Shown here piece after piece: positions 10,029 to 16,862 of a stretch of 64,000 bases of DNA. The translations under genes were made by a program, and so were the position numbers. Within the stretch, counting starts at the first letter, position 1; every line of letters begins with the position of its first letter. The notes under the pieces are model-generated. The model was not told the origin of the DNA and searched no databases. It saw nothing but the letters and a program-made list of their open reading frames with translations. Where the stretch lies: contig JAUYNO010000011.1 in the NCBI GenBank assembly GCA_030696045.1, positions 1 to 64,000 on the forward strand. The letters run 5' to 3'. Origin of the DNA: Stagnimonas sp. (GTDB lineage Bacteria > Pseudomonadota > Gammaproteobacteria > Nevskiales > Nevskiaceae).

Positions 10029-10598
10029 ATGATGATGAAGCCTTCCCTGTTGGCCGCCCTGCTGGTCCTGTCGTCCACCCCGAGCCTGGCGGGCACGGAC
10101 AGCTACACCCTGGACCCCGGCCATACCTATCCGAGCTTCGAGGCCTCGCACATGGGCGTCTCGGTCTGGCGTGGCAAATTCAACAAGAGCAGCGGCAAGG
10201 TGGTGCTGGATCGCGCCGGCAAGACCGGCACCGTGACGGTGGAGATCGACGCCAAGTCCATCGACTTCGGCCACGACAAGATGAACGAGCATGCGATGAG
10301 CCCGGATTTCTTCGAGGTCGAGAAATACCCGGTGATCCGCTACAGCGGCAAGCTGCTGTTCACTGGCGACACGCCCAGCGGAGTGGACGGCGAATTGACG
10401 CTGCACGGGGTGAGTAAGCCGGTGAAGCTGAGCATCAACAGCTTCAAGTGCATCCTGCATCCCTACTTCAAGAAAGAGGTCTGCGGCGCCGACGTCTCGG
10501 GCGAGTTCGACCGGGTCGACTTCGGCATGGACTACGGTGCCAAGTATGGGCCGACCCTTGCCAAGCTCGCCATCCAGGTCGAAGCGATCAAGGATTGA
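10029..10598 (+). CDS. YceI family periplasmic lipid-binding protein (second copy)
   Basis: This 189-residue protein has a signal peptide with probable cleavage after SLA, then a YceI barrel with the canonical YTLDPGHTYPSFEASHMG start, FGHDKMNEHAMSPDFF and LTLHGVSKPVKLSI. It contains two Cys residues (CILHPYFKKEVC) that could form a disulfide bond, as in other YceI proteins. It is 35 bases after the first YceI gene. The two copies are clearly divergent from each other, which suggests different ligands rather than recent duplication. Three consecutive ATG codons at 10029 follow a GGAG site; the first is used here. Confidence 0.93.
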   Translation: MMMKPSLLAALLVLSSTPSLAGTDSYTLDPGHTYPSFEASHMGVSVWRGKFNKSSGKVVLDRAGKTGTVTVEIDAKSIDFGHDKMNEHAMSPDFFEVEKYPVIRYSGKLLFTGDTPSGVDGELTLHGVSKPVKLSINSFKCILHPYFKKEVCGADVSGEFDRVDFGMDYGAKYGPTLAKLAIQVEAIKD

Positions 10599-10619
10599 TG
10601 GTCGAGGTCCGGATAGACC

Positions 10620-10650
10620 AACGCCCCGTTTCGGCGGGGCGTTCTGGTTT
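10620..10650 (+). terminator. Terminator after the cytochrome b561-YceI operon
   Basis: AACGCCCC pairs with GGGGCGTT around an eight-base loop, followed by a weak T-rich stretch. It lies 22 bases after the YceI stop and just before the convergent minus-strand gene. Confidence 0.7.
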
Positions 10651-10658
10651 CCGGGGAT

Positions 10659-10976
10659 TCAGCGTAGCGAGCCGACGTAGTGGCGGCCCACCTCGGCGGG
10701 CACCGGCTCGGGTTCGGCCATGAAGCTGGACGTGCGGGCGAACGCGGTCGGTTGTTGCGGGGCGGCCGTGGCGCCCGGCTTGCGATTGCGCAACAGGGTC
10801 TCGTAACGAGCCGCCAGCTCGGCGCTTTCGGCATCAGCACCGCGAGCGACCTTGAGGACTTCCAGCGCGTACAGCTCGTTCTCCAGCATCCAGGTCACGT
10901 CGATCACCCGTCCCGGGCTGCGTTTCAGCCGGATGAAGAGCTGTGCGGCGATGGGAAACTTGTCGTCGTGGACCAT
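10659..10976 (-). CDS. Small uncharacterised soluble protein
   Basis: The 105-residue protein is not recognised. It starts MVHDDKFPIAAQLFIRLKR after a good CGGAG ribosome binding site. The first half looks folded and helical (VTWMLENELYALEVLK), with a mid part of AELAARYETLLRNRK, while the last 35 residues are Pro/Ala-rich and probably disordered. No signal peptide or membrane segment is visible. It lies 50 bases downstream of the ammonium transporter gene on the same strand, so the two may be cotranscribed, although no functional link can be argued. Confidence 0.6.
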   Translation of the reverse strand: MVHDDKFPIAAQLFIRLKRSPGRVIDVTWMLENELYALEVLKVARGADAESAELAARYETLLRNRKPGATAAPQQPTAFARTSSFMAEPEPVPAEVGRHYVGSLR

Positions 10977-11026
10977 GGTGGACTCCGGGTACTACGGGGG
11001 AGGTGTCGGGACGGAAGGGCGCGGCA

Positions 11027-12343
11027 TCAGATGATCTGTTCGCTGTGCAGTGCGAGGTCCACGCCGCCGCGCTCCTGGTCGGGGGTCACCCGCAGGCCCA
11101 TCGTGGAGCGGATCAGCAGCAGGATCAGGAAGCTCACCACGCCGCTGTAGATCAGGGTGGCGAAGGCGCCAAGCGCCTGCACACCGAGATGGCTGTCGAC
11201 GCCACCGATGGCCTTGTCGGCGAACACCCCGGTGAGGATGGCGCCGACCAAGCCGCCGATGCCGTGGATGCCGAACACGTCGAGCGAATCATCGGCACGC
11301 AGCAGACGCTTGAGGCCGGTGGCGCCCCAGAAGCAGAACAAGCCGGCGGCCAGACCGATCGACAGCGCTCCGACCACGTTGACGAAGCCGGAGGCCGGCG
11401 TGATCGCGACCAGGCCGGCGACCGCGCCCGAGCAGGCGCCCAGCAGGGTGACGCGCGACCGCGTCAGCCACTCCACCGCCATCCAGACCAGGGCGGCGGT
11501 GGCGGCGGCGACCTGGGTGACCAGCATGGCCATGCCGGCCCGGCCATCGGCGGCGACCGCCGAGCCGGCGTTGAAGCCGAACCAGCCGACCCACAGCAGC
11601 GAGGCGCCGGTCAGCGTCAGCGCCAGGTTGTAGGGCAGGAAGGCGTCCTTGCCGAAGTTGGAGCGCGGCCCCAGCATCCAGGCGCAGACCAGGCCCGCCG
11701 CGCCGGCATTGATGTGGACGACGGTACCGCCGGCGAAGTCGAGCGCGCCCATCGCCGCCAGCCAGCCACCCGGCTCCCACACCCAGTGCGCCACCGGCAC
11801 ATAGACCAGCAGCGACCACAGGGCCATGAACACCATCATCGAGCCAAAGCGCATGCGCTCGGCGAAGGCGCCGGTTATCAGGGCCGGCGTGATGATGGCG
11901 AAGGTGAGCTGGAACATCACGAACACCGACTCCGGGATGGTCGGCGCGATGTGACTGACGCTCAGCTGCGAGCTGCTCTTCAGATAGACCATGCCTTCCA
12001 GCAGGAAGCGGTCGAGGCTGCCGATGAAGGCGCTGCCCGGGGTGAATGCCAGGCTGTAGCCGACCACGACCCACAGTACGGTGATGAGCGCGGTGATGGC
12101 GAAGCTCTGCAGGGCGGTGCCGAGCACGTTCTTCTTGCGCACCATGCCGGCGTAGAACAGGGCCAGGCCGGGAATGGTCATCAGCAGCACCAGCGCCGTC
12201 GAGCTCAGCATCCAGGCGGTATCGCCCGCGCTGATCTGATCGAAGCCGACCGTGCTCGGCTGGGCCAGGGCGGGGGAGGTAGCGGCGAAACAGGCGATCA
12301 GCGCAGCGAATCGTGCGCGGCTGAAAGCGGTGCTATTGCTCAC
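11027..12343 (-). CDS. amtB: Ammonium transporter (Amt/MEP/Rh family)
   Basis: The 438-residue protein begins with a signal peptide (cleavage after ALA), then eleven predicted membrane segments, as in E. coli AmtB. Conserved elements are visible: FYAGMVRKKN, the FAERMRF stretch, GGTVVHINAG with the first pore histidine, LLWVGWFGFNAGSA, and FGIHGIGGLVGA with the second pore histidine. It carries ammonium across the inner membrane. Most amtB genes follow a PII gene (glnK), but none is nearby; a small unknown gene follows instead. No sigma-54 type promoter is evident upstream. Confidence 0.96.
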   Translation of the reverse strand: MSNSTAFSRARFAALIACFAATSPALAQPSTVGFDQISAGDTAWMLSSTALVLLMTIPGLALFYAGMVRKKNVLGTALQSFAITALITVLWVVVGYSLAFTPGSAFIGSLDRFLLEGMVYLKSSSQLSVSHIAPTIPESVFVMFQLTFAIITPALITGAFAERMRFGSMMVFMALWSLLVYVPVAHWVWEPGGWLAAMGALDFAGGTVVHINAGAAGLVCAWMLGPRSNFGKDAFLPYNLALTLTGASLLWVGWFGFNAGSAVAADGRAGMAMLVTQVAAATAALVWMAVEWLTRSRVTLLGACSGAVAGLVAITPASGFVNVVGALSIGLAAGLFCFWGATGLKRLLRADDSLDVFGIHGIGGLVGAILTGVFADKAIGGVDSHLGVQALGAFATLIYSGVVSFLILLLIRSTMGLRVTPDQERGGVDLALHSEQII

Positions 12344-12649
12344 TGGAAATCCTTGTTCAGTGTCCGCAGGAACTTATTTGGTGCAATGCAGCAGCTACCA
12401 AATTGAACAGAGCAATTTAGGTGCCAAGTCTGGTCGCGATGCGTCGAATCGCGGGCGGCGAGTCGTAGGTGGCGGGCGGGAGCCGATCGGGCCGCAGCTT
12501 GGCGTCCAGGTCGAGACGGTACGCGAGGATGAGGTGTGACCTGGCGGCGAGGCGGACAACAAAAAACCGCCGCGAGGAGCGGCGGTCAATGAAGTATCCG
12601 GGAAGGAGCGGATCAGGCCGCGGTGATGGGGGCGCGGCCGGTATCCAGT
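12344..12649. other. Intergenic region between amtB and dksA with an AT-rich dyad and a terminator
   Basis: The 306-base gap holds the promoter of amtB and the terminator of dksA, both on the minus strand. Near amtB there is an inverted repeat AAATTG (12400-12405) and CAATTT (12413-12418) separated by seven bases in an otherwise GC-rich sequence, a possible operator. The rest shows no gene. Confidence 0.45.
12561..12586 (-). terminator. Rho-independent terminator after dksA
   Basis: On the minus strand, ACCGCCGC pairs with GCGGCGGT around TCCTC, followed by six T bases. It is about 65 bases after the dksA stop and points the same way as dksA. Confidence 0.88.
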
Positions 12650-13563
12650 TCAGCGATCACGAAAATGCGTTTCGACTTTTTCGTGCAGGCCCTTCACGTC
12701 GACGATGACCGTCGCGGTCGGGCGCGCGAGCAGACGCAGGATGCCGATGGCCTCCCCCGTCTTTTCGCAGTAACCGTATTCCTTTTCCTTGATGCGGCGC
12801 AGGGCGTCGTCCACCTTGCGCAGCAGCATCGACTCGCGTTCGCGCAGTCGCAGGTCCAGCCAGTGCTCCTCCTCGGCGGTCGCGCGGTCCGCCGGGTCGG
12901 CAAAGACCTCGCGCTCATGCAGCCGCTCTTTGGCATCCACCTCGCGGCGAAGCACTTCTTCTTTCATCTGGATGAGCCGCTGGCGAAAGAATTCCAGCTG
13001 CGCATCATTCATGTACTCGGAATCCGGCATGCGCCGGATCTGTGCTTCTGTCAACACTGCGCCTCGCGGGAGTTGAACCGGTTTTGGTTTGGGTTTCGCG
13101 CTCAGCGCAGGGGTGACTGACTTGGTCGCTACGGCGGAACTACGACCTAGTTTTTTTTTTCCTCTTCTTCTTTGCTGGCCGGAGCCGGCGGCGGAGTGGC
13201 AGCGGCCGGAGCCGGGGCCGGAGCCGCTTTCTTCACTGCCGGCTTCTTGGCGACGACCTTCTTGGCCGGGGCTTTCTTGGCAGGAGCTTTCTTGGCCGGA
13301 GCCTTCTTCGCGACCGGCTTCTTGGCGGCGGCTTTCTTGGCCGGAGCCTTCTTCGCGACCGGCTTCTTGGCGGCGACCTTCTTGGCCGGAGCCTTCTTCG
13401 CAGCCGGCTTCTTGGCGGCGGCTTTCTTGGCCGGGGCCTTCTTCGCGACTGGCTTCTTGGCGGCGACCTTCTTGGCCGGGGCCTTCTTCGCGACCGGTTT
13501 CTTGGCAGCGACTTTCTTCGCCGGTTTCTTCGCGGCGGTCTTAGCTTTCTTCGTTGTCACCAT
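12650..13563 (-). CDS. dksA: RNA polymerase-binding transcription factor DksA with Lys/Ala/Pro-rich extension; read in two frames joined by a -1 shift
   Basis: DksA enters the RNA polymerase secondary channel and works with ppGpp. The C-terminal part (12650-13057) aligns with DksA from [16 protein letters not shown], through the coiled-coil tip FADPADRAT, to [21 protein letters not shown]. The upstream frame (13563-13147) gives 138 residues of repeated [13 protein letters not shown] and stops at a TAG directly after ten A bases. From that run a -1 shift reads on without any stop ([12 protein letters not shown], then [12 protein letters not shown]) into DksA, giving about 304 residues. Xanthomonad DksA proteins are known to carry such long basic extensions, so this is most likely one gene. 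The ATG at 13563 has GAGGGAG before it; a weak GAGG precedes a GTG at 13057 that could start DksA alone. The zinc-finger cysteines are C, T, V and V, so zinc binding is lost. An alternative view is a separate histone H1-like protein followed by a short DksA. Confidence 0.8.
13151..13160 (-). promoter_or_regulatory. Run of ten A bases and A AAA AAC heptamer (candidate frameshift or slippage site in dksA)
   Basis: On the coding strand the run follows GAAGAAGAGG and is read GAA AAA AAA AAC TAG. The last seven bases, A AAA AAC, match the X XXY YYZ rule for -1 slippage in the correct frame. The purine-rich AGAGG upstream could act as an internal Shine-Dalgarno-like stimulator. A short dyad GGTCG/CGACC lies immediately downstream. 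Runs of this length also allow slippage by RNA polymerase, or indels in the genome or the assembly. Confidence 0.6.
13294..13518 (-). repeat. 45-base tandem repeat within the dksA extension, five units
   Basis: Five units starting at 13294, 13339, 13384, 13429 and 13474 each encode 15 residues of the type [15 protein letters not shown]. Units differ by a few bases, mostly at third positions or swapping Val and Ala codons. Such repeats can expand or contract, so the length of the basic extension may differ between strains. Confidence 0.88.
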
Positions 13564-13671
13564 TGTCTCCCTCAGTGATAGCAAAATGGCCTCGGATACT
13601 TCTCATCGCCTGCAACCATCAGTGTTTGCGGGCAATGCAAGCCTTATAGCACTCGTTTTTGCGCAACGTCA

Positions 13672-14646
13672 ATGAAATCCTCCGGCAACGAATCAGGCCC
13701 TGCGTGGCAGCCTTCGGCATCGATGAAATCGCTGCGGGCGCGGGCCGCTCTGCTCGGTCGCATCCGCGAATTTTTTCATGCCCGCGAGGTGCTGGAAGTG
13801 GAGACGCCGGTGCTGTCCCGGCATGCCACGGTGGACCGCCACATCGACAGTTTTCGCTGCCAGGACGGACGCTGGTTGCAGACCTCGCCGGAGTTCGCGA
13901 TGAAGCGCCTGCTGTGCGCCGGCAGCGGTCCGATCTGGCAGCTTTGCAAGGTGTTTCGGCACGAGGAATCGGGGCGCTGGCACAACCCGGAATTCAGCCT
14001 GCTCGAATGGTATCGCCCGGGCTTCGATCATCACGCGCTGATGTCGGAAGTCGAAGACTTGCTGGGCTACTGTGGCTTGCCCTTGAGCCGGCCCTGCGAG
14101 CGCCTCAGCTATCGCGACGCCTTTCTGCGCGAGGCTGGTTTCGATCCCTTCCTGATCCCGCTGGAGCAGTTGCGCTCACGGCTGGCGGCACGGGGGCTGG
14201 ACGAGCCGCGCGGGTTGTCGCCAGCGGAGGTGGGGGACCGCGACCTCTGGCTCGACCTCTGGATGTCGCTGGTGGTGGCGCCGCGCCTGGGCCGGCAGGA
14301 GCCCTGCTTCCTCCACGATTTTCCTGCCTCGCAGGCGGCCCTGGCACAGGTGCGTGGCGAGGTGGCCGAACGCTTCGAGCTGATCTGGCAGGGCGTCGAA
14401 CTGGCGAACGGCTTCCACGAACTCGCCGACGCCGAGGAGCAGCAGGCGCGCTTCCGGCGCGACCAGGAATGGCGCCGGCGCAGCGACCGCCTGGTGCCGG
14501 ACTACGACCTTCATCTGATCGAGGCCCTGCGGCAGGGGCTGCCGGCCTGCGCCGGTGTTGCCCTGGGGGTCGACCGGCTGCTGCAACTGTTGCTCGGCTT
14601 GCCGGATATCGCCAGCGTGCTGGCCTTCGCCAATGATCGCGCCTGA
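13672..14646 (+). CDS. epmA: Elongation factor P--(R)-beta-lysine ligase
   Basis: EpmA (GenX/PoxA/YjeA) is a truncated class II lysyl-tRNA synthetase that attaches (R)-beta-lysine to elongation factor P, helping ribosomes through polyproline stretches. The 324-residue protein has motif 1 (REVLEVETPVLSRHAT), motif 2 (KVFRHEESGRWHNPEFSLLEWYRP) and motif 3 (GVALGVDRLLQLLLG), and no anticodon-binding domain. The ATG at 13672 is kept because PAWQPSAS after it matches the E. coli EpmA start (ASWQPSAS); no ribosome binding site is clear. It is divergent from dksA. The partners epmB and efp are not in this window. Confidence 0.96.
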   Translation: MKSSGNESGPAWQPSASMKSLRARAALLGRIREFFHAREVLEVETPVLSRHATVDRHIDSFRCQDGRWLQTSPEFAMKRLLCAGSGPIWQLCKVFRHEESGRWHNPEFSLLEWYRPGFDHHALMSEVEDLLGYCGLPLSRPCERLSYRDAFLREAGFDPFLIPLEQLRSRLAARGLDEPRGLSPAEVGDRDLWLDLWMSLVVAPRLGRQEPCFLHDFPASQAALAQVRGEVAERFELIWQGVELANGFHELADAEEQQARFRRDQEWRRRSDRLVPDYDLHLIEALRQGLPACAGVALGVDRLLQLLLGLPDIASVLAFANDRA

Positions 14647-14656
14647 GCGCGGCGAC

Positions 14657-16318
14657 TCAGGTGATCACGTCGGGTGCCTTGCGCCCAGTCAGCTCGGCTA
14701 GGCGCAGCAGCTGTTCGGCCAGCGCCACCAGCGGCGCCAGGGCCTGCGATGGGTCGAGATCAAGGCGGTCCTCGGCCTGCTCGTAACGCTCGAAGTAGAC
14801 CCGCAGCGTCGCGCCCTTGGTGCCGGTGCCGGACAGCCGCAGGATGATGCGCGCCGCGTCGCCGAACACGATGCGCAAGCCCTGGGCGCTGGCCTGGCTG
14901 CCGTCGACCGGATCGAGATAGCCGAACTCGTCGGCCGCGGTCACCCCGTAGTCGCCGTGGCGACTGCCCGGCAACTCGGCGAAGCGGCCCTTGAGCGCGT
15001 CCATCACCGACTGTGCGGCGGCGGTGGGTAGTTCGTCGTAATCGTGTCGCGCGTAGTAGTGCCGGCCGTGGCGGCGCCAGTGCGCCTGAGCTAGCTGCCG
15101 CACCGACTGCCCGGTGGTCGCCAGCACATTGAGCCAGGCCAGCACGGCCCAGAGGCCATCCTTCTCGCGGACGTGGCTGGAGCCGGTGCCAAAGCTCTCC
15201 TCGCCGCAGATCGTGATCTGGCCGGCGTCGAGCAGGTTGCAGAAGAACTTCCAGCCGGTCGGCGTCTCGTGGCAGGGGATGCCGAGCGCGGCGGCGACCT
15301 TGTCGGCGGCGCGGCAGGTGGGCATCGAACGGGCGATGCCCTTCAGGCCCTCGCGATAGCCGGGCAGCAGGTGCAGATGCGCGGCCAGCATGGCCAGGGA
15401 GTCGCCGGGGGTGATGAACTGCTGGCGGCCCAGGATCATGTTGCGGTCGCCGTCACCATCGCTGGCGGCGAGCAGATCGGCGCCGTCCTCGGCGTTGGCC
15501 AGCTCGACCAGGTGGCGCGCGTAGATCAGGTTGGGGTCGGGATGACCGCCGCCGAAATCCTCTAGCGGGGTGGCGTTGAGCAGGCTGCTGGCGGGTGCGC
15601 CCAGCAGCTCGACGAAGATGCGCTGGGCGTAGGGGCCGGTGACGGCGTGCATGGCATCGAACACCAGACGGCCGCCGCGCTTGAACCAGTCGCGCATGCG
15701 CGGAAAATCGAACAGCTCCTGCATCAGCGCCGCGTAGTCGGCGATGCCGTCGATGACCTCGACCTCGGTGGCCTCGATCCGGCTGCTGCCACGGCGATCC
15801 AGATCGACCCGTGCGCCTTCGGCGATGCGGTAGAGGCTGAGTGCCTTGGTGCGGGCATGGATGGCATCGGTCAGCGCTTCACCGGCCTGACCGCCGTTGC
15901 CGATGTTGAACTTGATGCCGAAGTCGCCATCGGGGCCGGCCGGGTTGTGGCTGGCGCTGAACACGAAGCCGCCGGCCGCCTGCCGCAGGCGGATCAGGTG
16001 CGAGACCGCAGGGGTGGAAACGATGCCGCCCTGGCCGACGATGACCCGGGCCACGCCATTGGCCGCGGCGATGGCGATGGCGGCCTGGATCGCGTCCCGA
16101 TTGTGGTAGCGGCCATCGCCACCGATCACCAGGGTCTGGCCTGCCAGCTCCGGCACACAGTCGAACACTGCCTGCAACAGGTTTTCGAGATAGTGCGGCT
16201 GCTGGAACACCACCACCTTCTTGCGCAGTCCGGCGGTGCCGAATTTCTGGTCGAGGTAGGGCTTGGTGGCGATTTCGCGGATAGGCATCGGAGTCTGGGT
16301 ACGGCGCTTGCAGCGCAT
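14657..16318 (-). CDS. pgm: Phosphoglucomutase (alpha-D-glucose phosphate-specific)
   Basis: Pgm interconverts glucose 1-phosphate and glucose 6-phosphate, feeding glycogen, trehalose and nucleotide-sugar synthesis. The protein has up to 553 residues, close to the E. coli 546. It shows the catalytic phosphoserine loop FSASHNPAG, the metal-binding loop DGDGDRNM, the sugar-binding GEESFG and the C-terminal RLSGTGTKGAT phosphate-binding loop. The start is uncertain: the first ATG at 16318 adds MRCKRRTQTP ahead of a second ATG at 16288 (MPIREIATKPY), and neither has a clear ribosome binding site. It is convergent with epmA and divergent from the DUF1249 gene. Confidence 0.94.
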   Translation of the reverse strand: MRCKRRTQTPMPIREIATKPYLDQKFGTAGLRKKVVVFQQPHYLENLLQAVFDCVPELAGQTLVIGGDGRYHNRDAIQAAIAIAAANGVARVIVGQGGIVSTPAVSHLIRLRQAAGGFVFSASHNPAGPDGDFGIKFNIGNGGQAGEALTDAIHARTKALSLYRIAEGARVDLDRRGSSRIEATEVEVIDGIADYAALMQELFDFPRMRDWFKRGGRLVFDAMHAVTGPYAQRIFVELLGAPASSLLNATPLEDFGGGHPDPNLIYARHLVELANAEDGADLLAASDGDGDRNMILGRQQFITPGDSLAMLAAHLHLLPGYREGLKGIARSMPTCRAADKVAAALGIPCHETPTGWKFFCNLLDAGQITICGEESFGTGSSHVREKDGLWAVLAWLNVLATTGQSVRQLAQAHWRRHGRHYYARHDYDELPTAAAQSVMDALKGRFAELPGSRHGDYGVTAADEFGYLDPVDGSQASAQGLRIVFGDAARIILRLSGTGTKGATLRVYFERYEQAEDRLDLDPSQALAPLVALAEQLLRLAELTGRKAPDVIT

Positions 16319-16320
16319 GG

Positions 16321-16350
16321 TTGTCGTTGTCGGAGTCCCAATCTTATAGT
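16321..16350 (+). promoter_or_regulatory. Promoter of the DUF1249 gene, probably giving a leaderless mRNA
   Basis: TTGTCG at 16321-16326 and TATAGT at 16345-16350 are 18 bases apart. The expected transcription start, about seven bases after the -10 element, falls on the ATG at 16357, and there is no room for a ribosome binding site, so the message would be leaderless. Confidence 0.55.
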
Positions 16351-16356
16351 CGAGCC

Positions 16357-16857
16357 ATGCCAGCCACGAAGCTCAACGGTCCTGCCGCTCCCACCTTGGG
16401 GCCGCAAAGACGCCTTGCCCATCTGATCGATCTCTACGAGCGCAACTTCCAGTTGCTGGAGCGCCTGCTGCCGGAGTTGGAGCTGCCGTTCGATCACGCG
16501 GTCTCGCGTTCCGACAGCGATCTGCCCCTGCATCTGATCGCGGTAGAGCGCTCGCCCTACACGGTGGAGCTGCGACTCACCTACGAATTCCGCGAGCCCG
16601 AAGGCCTGCGGCTGGCGCCGGATTTCTGGATCAAGGTCTACCGCGACGCCCGCGTCGCCGAGGCGCAGCGCTGCAGTCAGCGTCCGCCCTGGCTGGCGCA
16701 GGAGGGTGGCGCGCCCGAGGTCGGCGCCTACCTGCACGACCAGTGGAGCCGCAACCTGATGCTGGCCCGCTGGCTGGAATACCTGCTGCACCACGGCCAC
16801 GGCTTCGCCCACATCGCCCGGCCGCGCCACGCCGCCGCCGCCCTGGCGGCGGCCTAG
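16357..16857 (+). CDS. DUF1249 (YqiB-like) protein
   Basis: The 166-residue soluble protein matches the DUF1249/YqiB family by its size, its start RLAHLIDLYERNFQLLERLLPEL and the core RSPYTVELRLTYEF and PDFWIKVYRDARVAEA. E. coli yqiB lies beside cpdA and nudF, but its biochemical function is not known. The ATG at 16357 is preferred over an upstream TTG at 16321, which lies inside the predicted -35 element. The Ala/His-rich tail (GFAHIARPRHAAAALAAA) looks disordered. It is convergent with the DUF1302 gene, whose stop is only six bases away. Confidence 0.82.
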   Translation: MPATKLNGPAAPTLGPQRRLAHLIDLYERNFQLLERLLPELELPFDHAVSRSDSDLPLHLIAVERSPYTVELRLTYEFREPEGLRLAPDFWIKVYRDARVAEAQRCSQRPPWLAQEGGAPEVGAYLHDQWSRNLMLARWLEYLLHHGHGFAHIARPRHAAAALAAA

Positions 16858-16862
16858 TCTGG

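Noticed and set aside
10663-10685. A further copy of the CGTAGCGAGC repeat at the end of the small gene next to amtB
   Set aside because: Only the short CGTAGCGAGC string is shared; the second end motif and the hairpin are absent, so it is probably chance.
12344-12420. Sigma-54 promoter for amtB
   Set aside because: GG and GC dinucleotides near TGGTAGCTGCTGCATTGC do not have the required 10-base spacing.
13294-13518. CRISPR array
   Set aside because: The regular 45-base units have no spacers and are in-frame coding repeats. No CRISPR-like array or cas gene was seen anywhere in the window.
13147-13563. A stand-alone histone H1-like protein
   Set aside because: Considered because the Lys/Ala/Pro repeats resemble such proteins, but the frame ends exactly at a slippery A run and a -1 shift joins it to DksA with no stop codon, and long basic extensions are known on xanthomonad DksA. 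Kept only as an alternative.
13172-13675. Gly/Ala/Phe-rich frame on the plus strand opposite the dksA extension
   Set aside because: It is only the complement of the AKKPVAKK repeats and has no ribosome binding site or family.
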